From the NCBI GenBank assembly GCA_014656175.1, contig BNBX01000006.1, positions 248,001-312,000 of the forward strand: a stretch of 64,000 nt of DNA, written 5' to 3'. The stretch is from Streptomyces werraensis. Its GTDB lineage: Bacteria; Actinomycetota; Actinomycetes; Streptomycetales; Streptomycetaceae. The notes beneath the pieces were generated by a model that saw nothing but the letters and a program-made list of their open reading frames with translations, was not told where the DNA came from and did no database searches. Position 1 is the stretch's first letter; every line of letters starts with the position of its first letter. The translations under genes and the position numbers were made by a program. Positions 59,129-64,000 of the stretch are shown piece by piece.

Positions 59129-60088
59129 ATGAGCAAGAAGCCTGGACGTCGCCTCCTCGGACAGAACCGTATGCTGTGGCTGCTGGACGCGCTGGAGCGC
59201 GACCCCGGCCGCGACCGGCTGATCGACGCGCTCGGTGCACGCGTCCGCGCGCTGCCGCTCGGCCGCGTCCGGGACGTGCTCCACGGCACGTGGCTCGGCC
59301 ACCCCGTACACCCCATGGCCATCCACCTGCCCATCGGCAGCTGGATGTCGGCCGCCGTGCTGGACCTCAAGCCCGGCCGGTCCCGGCAGGCGGACCTCCT
59401 GGTGGCCCTCGGCCTGACCGGGGCCGTCCCCGCCGCCGTGTCGGGCCTCGTCGACTGGGCGGAACTCCGCCGCGAGCAGCAGCGCGTGGGCCTCGTGCAC
59501 GCCGCGGCCAACACGGCCGCCGTGGGCCTCTACGGCGCCTCCCTCGTGCTGCGCCTCACCGGCCGGGGCGGCAAGGGACGCGTCCTCGGGTACCTCGGGC
59601 TGACCGCGGTCGGCGCCGGCGGCCTGCTCGGCGGCCATCTGGCGTACCGGCAGGCGGCGGGCGTCAACCACGCCGAGGAGGTGCCGCACGTCGTGCGCGA
59701 CGGCTGGCACCGCGTCGGCGGCGTCGACGACTTCCCGGCGGGGGAACCCGTGCGGTGCGTCGTGGACGACGTGCCCGTGCTGGTGGTGCGGGAGACCGGC
59801 GGAGAGGTGCACGCGCTCGCCGAACGCTGCAGCCACCTGGCGGGGCCGTTGTCCGAGGGAACGGTCGCCGACGGATGCGTACGCTGCCCCTGGCACGGCA
59901 GCGTCTTCCGGCTCTCCGACGGCTGGAACGTGGAGGGCCCCGCCACCGCGCCCCAGCCCGCCTTCGACACGCGGGTGGTCGACGGGCACGTCGAGGTGCG
60001 GCTGCCCGGCGACGGCGTACCGGACACCGTGGACGGCCGGGCGACGGCCGGGGCGACGCCGGGGACGGACGGAGGACGGACGTCGTGA
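59129..60088 (+). CDS. DUF2231 membrane domain-Rieske iron-sulfur fusion
   Basis: The 319-residue protein has a DUF2231 membrane part (about 55-175; GHPVHPMAIHLPIGSWM plus four helices). A C-terminal Rieske domain (195-290) binds a 2Fe-2S cluster through CSH and CPWH (CSHLAGPLSEGT, VRCPWHGSVF). DUF2231 histidines may bind haem. The combination suggests electron transfer at the membrane, possibly to or from the preceding Moco enzyme. GTTT and GGGAAA spaced by 14 bp lie upstream (59095-59118) and may be a stress-sigma promoter. The next gene overlaps its stop (GTGA). Confidence 0.92.
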   Translation: MSKKPGRRLLGQNRMLWLLDALERDPGRDRLIDALGARVRALPLGRVRDVLHGTWLGHPVHPMAIHLPIGSWMSAAVLDLKPGRSRQADLLVALGLTGAVPAAVSGLVDWAELRREQQRVGLVHAAANTAAVGLYGASLVLRLTGRGGKGRVLGYLGLTAVGAGGLLGGHLAYRQAAGVNHAEEVPHVVRDGWHRVGGVDDFPAGEPVRCVVDDVPVLVVRETGGEVHALAERCSHLAGPLSEGTVADGCVRCPWHGSVFRLSDGWNVEGPATAPQPAFDTRVVDGHVEVRLPGDGVPDTVDGRATAGATPGTDGGRTS

Positions 60089-60627
60089 CCAGGACGGCCG
60101 AGGGCGGTGCCGTGTCCCGGGTGAAGGGGATGCTGCGCCGCGTCGAGCACACGTACGCGCAGGACGGCGAGCGTCCGATCCGCGGTTATCTCGTCGCCAT
60201 GTCGGCGTTCGCCGCCTACACCACGAGCTGGGCCCTGCTGGTGCGGCGGCGTGGCCGTCCGCTGCCGGACCGGCCGGTGCCGTGGGACGTGGCACTGACC
60301 GCTGTCGCCACGTTCCGGCTGAGCCGGCTGCTGAGCAAAGCGTCGGTGACGAGCCCGCTGAGGGCCCCCTTCACGACCTTCGTCGGTCCGCAAGGGCCCG
60401 CGGAACTGCACGAGGAGGCGCGGTCCGACGACCGCAGGGCCACGGTCGGCGAGCTGGTGACCTGTCCCTTCTGCGTGAGCGTCTGGGTCGCCTCCAGCCT
60501 CACGGCGGGGCAGCTCCTGTGGCCGCGCGCCACCCGCACCGCCATGGGGGCCCTGACCGCACTGGCGGGCGCGGACGCGCTGCAACTGACGTACGGCGCC
60601 TTGGTGGACAGGACGACCGGTGACTGA
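60085..60627 (+). CDS. DUF1360 family membrane protein
   Basis: The 180-residue product starts at GTG overlapping the previous stop. It has membrane helices near YLVAMSAFAAYTTSWALLV, VALTAVATFRLSRLL and MGALTALAGADALQL. It contains the DUF1360 motif ELVTCPFCVSVWVASSL with a CPFC cysteine pair. DUF1360 proteins resemble sporulation protein YjcA and have no known activity; the CxxC-type pair may be redox-active or bind metal. Co-translation with the Rieske protein suggests a shared membrane complex. Confidence 0.9.
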   Translation: MTRTAEGGAVSRVKGMLRRVEHTYAQDGERPIRGYLVAMSAFAAYTTSWALLVRRRGRPLPDRPVPWDVALTAVATFRLSRLLSKASVTSPLRAPFTTFVGPQGPAELHEEARSDDRRATVGELVTCPFCVSVWVASSLTAGQLLWPRATRTAMGALTALAGADALQLTYGALVDRTTGD

Positions 60628-60759
60628 CCACGGCCGTGCGTGCCCAGGGTCTCCGGCCCGGTCCGGGTCCGTCGCCGACGTCGGCCCGTCACCGTTTCAC
60701 CGCACCCGCGGCGGAAACCCGGCGCGCACGATGTGGCCTGTTCGAGCAGGAGGCAGTAC

Positions 60760-61227
60760 ATGAAGAAGGCGTTGTGGATGGTTCCGGTCGCCGCCGTCGG
60801 CGTCGCGGCGGCCCGGAAGGCCGGGGCGGCGGCATCAGGGGGCGACGACCGGGCGGGCGACCGATGGCTCACGGTGACGGTCAACCTCCCCGAGGAGGAC
60901 GTCCGCCAGGACGGCAAGCTGCCCGGGCCACTGGAACGGCTCGCCGACCGCGTCGACGTACGGACGCGGCCCGCGCCGGGTGACCGCGGCACGGAACTGG
61001 CCGCCCGGCTCAAGGAGCCGACCCCGCCCGCCTCGGCCTCCGTGCCCGCACGTCTCGCCGGGCAGGACCCGCGTCAAGAGGTGCGGCGCGCGCTGCGCGA
61101 GGCGAAGGCCCTGCTGGAGACCGGGGAGGTCATGCTCCCCGACACGCCGCCGACGACCCGGCCCACACCGGGCGGCCGGCTCGTCGGACTGTTCAGCCGC
61201 CGCTCCGGCGGGGAGGGAGTGCTGTGA
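60760..61227 (+). CDS. Hypothetical protein with N-terminal signal or anchor
   Basis: The ATG follows CAGGAGGCAG. The 155-residue protein starts MKKALWMVPVAAVGVAAARK, a membrane anchor or signal. It continues with a strand-rich segment (DRWLTVTVNLPEEDVRQDGK, LPGPLERLADRVDVRTRPAP) typical of SRPBCC-like or polyketide-cyclase-like small proteins seen in Streptomyces. No catalytic residues are apparent. The upstream GTTT-N14-CGGAAA (60694-60717) mirrors the element before the Rieske gene. Its stop overlaps the alcohol dehydrogenase start (GTGA), so the two are coupled. Confidence 0.78.
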   Translation: MKKALWMVPVAAVGVAAARKAGAAASGGDDRAGDRWLTVTVNLPEEDVRQDGKLPGPLERLADRVDVRTRPAPGDRGTELAARLKEPTPPASASVPARLAGQDPRQEVRRALREAKALLETGEVMLPDTPPTTRPTPGGRLVGLFSRRSGGEGVL

Positions 61228-62399
61228 AGGCCCTGTGCTGGGAAGGCGTCAACAAGCTGTCGGTCGAGCAGGTTCCCGACCCGGAACTGCGCAACGACCA
61301 GGACATCGTCGTGCGGCTCGTCGCGGGCACCACCTGCGGCTCCGACCTGCACCTCATCGGCGGGTACATCCCGGCCATGCGGGCCGGCGACGTCATCGGC
61401 CACGAGTTCGTCGGCGAGGTCGTCGAGACCGGGTCCGCGGTACGCCGCCACAAGGTGGGCGACCGGGTCGTCGTCTCCTCGTTCGTCGGCTGCGGCCGCT
61501 GCTGGTACTGCGCCAACGACCTGTGGTCGCTGTGCGACAACACCAACACCAATCCCGGCGTCGGACAGGCGCTGTTCGGCTACGAGACGGCCGGCATCTT
61601 CGGCTACTCGCACGCCATGGGCGGCCTGCGCGGCAGCCACGCCGAGTACGTGCGCGTCCCGTTCGCCGACCACGGCGCCTTCACCGTTCCCGAGGGCGTC
61701 GACGACACCAGCGCTTTGTTCGTCTCGGACTCCGTGCCCACCGGATGGATGGGGGCGGACCTCGGCGGCGTGAAGCCCGGCGACGTGGTGGCCGTCTGGG
61801 GCTGCGGAGCCGTCGGGCAGATGGCGGCGCGGGCGGCGATCCTGCTGGGCGCGGAACGCGTCATCTCCATCGACCGCATCCCCGAACGCCTGGAGATGAC
61901 CGAGCGGTACGTCGGTGCGGAGACCATCGACTACACCACCACCGATGTGGCCGCGGAACTGCGCGAACGCACCGGCGGGCGCGGCCCCGACGTGTGCATC
62001 GAGGCGGTCGGCATGGAGGCCCACAGTGACGGTCCCATGCACCTGTACGACCAGGCGAAGCAGCAGCTCCGCCTCCAGACGGACCGCCCCACCGCTGTAC
62101 GCCACGCCATCCACGCCTGCCGCAAGGGCGGCACCGTGTTCGTCCTGGGGGTCTTCGCGGGCGCCGTCGACAAGTTCCCGCTCGGCGCGGTGATCAACAA
62201 GGGGCTCACCGTACGCGGGGCGCAGATGCACGGCCAGCGCTACATCCCGATGCTCCTCGACCGGCTCGCCGCAGGAGAGATCTCCACCGCCCACCTGGCC
62301 ACCCACTCGGTGTCCCTCGACGACGCCCCCACCGCGTACGACATGTTCAAGCACAAGACCGACGGCTGCGTCCGCGCGGTCATCCGCCCCGGGCTCTGA
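61224..62399 (+). CDS. Zinc-dependent alcohol dehydrogenase (formaldehyde dehydrogenase-like)
   Basis: The 391-residue medium-chain dehydrogenase starts at GTG overlapping the previous stop. Catalytic zinc ligands are in GTTCGSDLH and GHEFVGEVVE, and structural zinc cysteines in GCGRCWYCANDLWSLC. The NAD loop is VWGCGAVGQMAARAA. The long insert (MEAHSDGPMHLYDQAKQQLR) is typical of the glutathione-independent formaldehyde dehydrogenase-like group. It oxidises aldehydes or alcohols with NAD. It is followed by the catalase-fold gene nine bases later. Confidence 0.94.
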   Translation: MKALCWEGVNKLSVEQVPDPELRNDQDIVVRLVAGTTCGSDLHLIGGYIPAMRAGDVIGHEFVGEVVETGSAVRRHKVGDRVVVSSFVGCGRCWYCANDLWSLCDNTNTNPGVGQALFGYETAGIFGYSHAMGGLRGSHAEYVRVPFADHGAFTVPEGVDDTSALFVSDSVPTGWMGADLGGVKPGDVVAVWGCGAVGQMAARAAILLGAERVISIDRIPERLEMTERYVGAETIDYTTTDVAAELRERTGGRGPDVCIEAVGMEAHSDGPMHLYDQAKQQLRLQTDRPTAVRHAIHACRKGGTVFVLGVFAGAVDKFPLGAVINKGLTVRGAQMHGQRYIPMLLDRLAAGEISTAHLATHSVSLDDAPTAYDMFKHKTDGCVRAVIRPGL

Positions 62400-62408
62400 G
62401 GGACGTCC

Positions 62409-63098
62409 GTGGCAGGCGTGCGCGACACCGCCCTCCGGGCCGCCGAACGGGTGGCCCGGTGGCGGGACGCGCCCGCCGTCCACCCCACCGGGGTGCTGTG
62501 CTCCGGCACCTTGCATGTGGCCGGCCGCGGCGACCGCCCGTGGGGCGAGCCCTGGCTGGACCGGCACGCCTCCTATCCGGCGATCGTGCGCTGGTCCCAC
62601 GCCCTGGGCACGCCCGGACGGCTGCCGGACGCGCTCGGCCTGGCCGTCCGCGTCGAGGACGCGGGAGGACCGGACCGGCCGCTCGACCTGCTGTTCACGT
62701 CCAGCGGCGCGGGCCGCCTCGGCCGCCATGTGCCGCTGCTCCGCCCCGACGCCCTCACCGGGCCGTACTCCACGCTGCTGGCGTACCGGACGGGGGAGTG
62801 CGAGCGGGTGCTCGCGGCCTTCCCGATGCTCGATCCGCCGCACACGCCACGACCGACCCTGTGGCAGGAACTCGCCTGCCGTCCCGTCGTGTTCCGGCTG
62901 TGCGCGGCCGCGGGCGACGAGCCTTGGCGGCCGTTCGCATCCCTCACCCTCGAAGCGGTGCACCCGGCCCCCGCACAGACCACGGTGTCGTACGACCCCG
63001 TCACGCACAGCCTCCCCGGTCTGCGCCCGGCCGGGCGCCTGAACCGGCTGCGCGACGCCGCGTACGCGGGCTCCCGCCGCGGACGCGGCGCCGCGTGA
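62409..63098 (+). CDS. Catalase-fold small protein
   Basis: GTG at 62409 gives 229 residues. The pattern AVHPTGVLCSGTLHV, ASYPAIVRWSHALGTPGRLPDALGLAVRVED, then LLFTSSGAGRLGRHVPLL resembles the beta-barrel of haem catalases and small catalase-related (SrpA-like) proteins. The catalytic histidine appears at the HP of residue 25 with S rather than the full catalase R-x-x-x-Y haem signature. From memory, Streptomyces relatives are often named phosphodiesterase without evidence. A haem-binding peroxide-related role is suggested by its neighbours only. It is co-directional with the dehydrogenase. Confidence 0.72.
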   Translation: MAGVRDTALRAAERVARWRDAPAVHPTGVLCSGTLHVAGRGDRPWGEPWLDRHASYPAIVRWSHALGTPGRLPDALGLAVRVEDAGGPDRPLDLLFTSSGAGRLGRHVPLLRPDALTGPYSTLLAYRTGECERVLAAFPMLDPPHTPRPTLWQELACRPVVFRLCAAAGDEPWRPFASLTLEAVHPAPAQTTVSYDPVTHSLPGLRPAGRLNRLRDAAYAGSRRGRGAA

Positions 63099-63110
63099 TC
63101 CGTTGTTGTC

Positions 63111-63800
63111 TCAGCGGTGCCGGCGGGCGGCACGCACCGCCAGCACGGCCGCGCCTCCCGCGGCGAGCGCACCCGCCACCGCCAGGGAGGCGCGGCGGGC
63201 GGCCGGGCCGCTGCCCGGCGCCAGGTCCCGCAGCCGGTCGAAGGCGCTGAGCGGGACACCGCGCAGCGCGTTCCCCGGCGGACGCCGGGGAACGCCGGGG
63301 TGCGGCCGTGTGGGGGCGGTCGCCCGTACGGCTTCCCAGGCGGCCCCGATACGCCGCAGCTTGCGGTCGTCGAACGCCGTCCGCAGCCGCGGCAGCAGCT
63401 CGTCCTCCTCGTCGCGGATGTCCTCCCGGATCAGCGCGAACGCCTGCTGGATCCACTCCGCGCGCCGGGGATCGTCGGGGGAGTGCTCGATCCGGGCGAT
63501 CAGTTCGTTGATCGCCTGGTGCTCCTCCTCCACCTGGCGGGTGAGCGTTTCCCCGTCGGGTGAGACGCGCCGCAGCAGCGGCCACAGCACGGTCTCCTCC
63601 GCGAAGGCGTGACTGAACACCAGCTGGACGATGTCCAGCCAGAGCCCGTCGAGTTCGCCGGGCGGGAGATCCTCGGCCTGGTAACGGTTCATCATCGCGT
63701 CGAGCCGTGCGTGGTCCCGGCGCTGCCGCATCAGGATGCTGTCGTCACCACCGAGCGCATCGGTGTCCTGCTCGGAGATCGACACGGCGGGCGCGGTCAC
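63111..63800 (-). CDS. Hemerythrin HHE domain protein with C-terminal membrane helix
   Basis: GTG at 63800 follows GGAGGACAGCC. The 229-residue protein has a hemerythrin domain (about 25-150). Its iron ligands are in RRDHARLDAMM, VFSHAFAEETVLWPLL, EEEHQAINELIARIEHS and IRDEEDELLPRL. A linker and a C-terminal membrane helix (ASLAVAGALAAGGAAVLAVRA) anchor it. Di-iron hemerythrins bind oxygen, nitric oxide or iron and serve in redox sensing. It overlaps the preceding 51-codon gene by four bases and is convergent with the catalase-fold gene. Confidence 0.93.
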   Translation of the reverse strand: MTAPAVSISEQDTDALGGDDSILMRQRRDHARLDAMMNRYQAEDLPPGELDGLWLDIVQLVFSHAFAEETVLWPLLRRVSPDGETLTRQVEEEHQAINELIARIEHSPDDPRRAEWIQQAFALIREDIRDEEDELLPRLRTAFDDRKLRRIGAAWEAVRATAPTRPHPGVPRRPPGNALRGVPLSAFDRLRDLAPGSGPAARRASLAVAGALAAGGAAVLAVRAARRHR

Positions 63801-63952
63801 GGCTGTCCTCCGGACGTGCCGCCGGAGTCCTGGCCGTCCCCGTCGCCGGGCGTCTCCTGGTCGCGGGTCTCGTCCTCCTCGGGGTGGACGTCCTTCTCGC
63901 CCGTCTCCTGCTCCAGCGGGTGGGTGAGGTCCTTGTCGTCAGGGGTGCTCAT
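63797..63952 (-). CDS. Small acidic hypothetical protein
   Basis: This 51-residue frame starts MSTPDDKDLTHPLEQETGEK and consists almost only of Asp, Glu, Gly, Thr and Gln. It ends SGGTSGGQP with its TGA overlapping the GTG of the hemerythrin gene. GGAG lies six bases before the ATG at 63952. The composition is that of a disordered acidic peptide of the kind that often precedes stress genes in Streptomyces. No function is known. The 48 bases to the window end show no further gene. Confidence 0.72.
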   Translation of the reverse strand: MSTPDDKDLTHPLEQETGEKDVHPEEDETRDQETPGDGDGQDSGGTSGGQP

Positions 63953-64000
63953 GGGGGGCTCCTCGGGTCGGTTCCGCGTGCCGGGTTCCCCGGACGCGCG

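Noticed and set aside
1-64000. tRNA, rRNA or riboswitch elements
   Set aside because: I looked for cloverleaf-like tRNA ends and known riboswitch cores in the longer intergenic regions and saw none; a covariance-model scan would settle it.

Overview
The window looks like chromosomal DNA of a Streptomyces or very close relative. GC content is very high with strong third-position GC bias, many starts are GTG or TTG, and genes are often coupled through ATGA or GTGA overlaps. Families present include LacI/ABC sugar operons, a DUF1360 gene, Dps, UspA, STAS and PP2C regulators, and secreted proteins with ricin lectin domains. I found no tRNA, rRNA, CRISPR array, insertion sequence or phage gene. 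The first gene enters from outside the window, and the sequence ends just upstream of a small acidic ORF on the minus strand.

Layout. 1-2774: the end of a DJ-1/PfpI gene, a small beta-barrel-like protein, three zinc-independent ribosomal proteins (L33, L31, L36) closed by a strong terminator, and a second-type NAD kinase. 2787-9763: a compact signalling locus. Four tightly coupled plus-strand genes encode a YLYISD-type protein, an FHA-Ser/Thr kinase with two TTA codons, an unrecognised 247-residue protein, and a giant kinase with two WD40 propellers; small unknown genes flank them. 9764-10447 is gene-poor and holds a frameshifted gene remnant. 11131-18538: a LacI regulator, an ABC sugar importer, a GH1 beta-glucosidase and a Tat-exported GH144/glucoamylase-like enzyme, with three copies of one operator motif. 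18555-26900: assorted genes (CatC-like, OsmC, polysaccharide deacetylase, DMT transporter, SDR, glycosyltransferase, YihY, metallo-beta-lactamase, topoisomerase IB).

26907-30498: a UbiA prenyltransferase diverges from a type III PKS / membrane methyltransferase / FAD oxygenase trio that resembles alkylresorcinol (srsABC) clusters. 30511-40950: two GAF/PAS-SpoIIE phosphatases and one STAS protein enclose two large secreted enzymes, a GSDH-PKD-CBM-ricin protein and a ThuA-DUF1080-ricin protein, whose lectin tails are almost identical at DNA level. 41523-43999: an orphan cytochrome oxidase subunit I with a small associated gene and a broken AraC gene. 44012-55784: Dps, polyprenyl synthase, an SDR-DUF2867 fusion, a FUSC transporter, a DUF3103-like secreted protein, UspA, a TetR/oxidoreductase pair with a clear operator, and an MFS drug exporter. 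55931-57957: a LacI regulator and a divergent PhyH dioxygenase. 58019-63952: a redox/stress block with a sulfite-oxidase-like Moco enzyme, DUF2231-Rieske protein, DUF1360 protein, zinc alcohol dehydrogenase, catalase-fold protein and hemerythrin.

The best candidate for an undescribed system is the two-kinase/FHA/WD40 locus at 3400-9465. The next most interesting items are the putative beta-1,2-glucan operon with its operator set and the paired lectin-tailed 3-keto-sugar-type enzymes. Functional statements rest on motif recognition from memory; no database search was possible.
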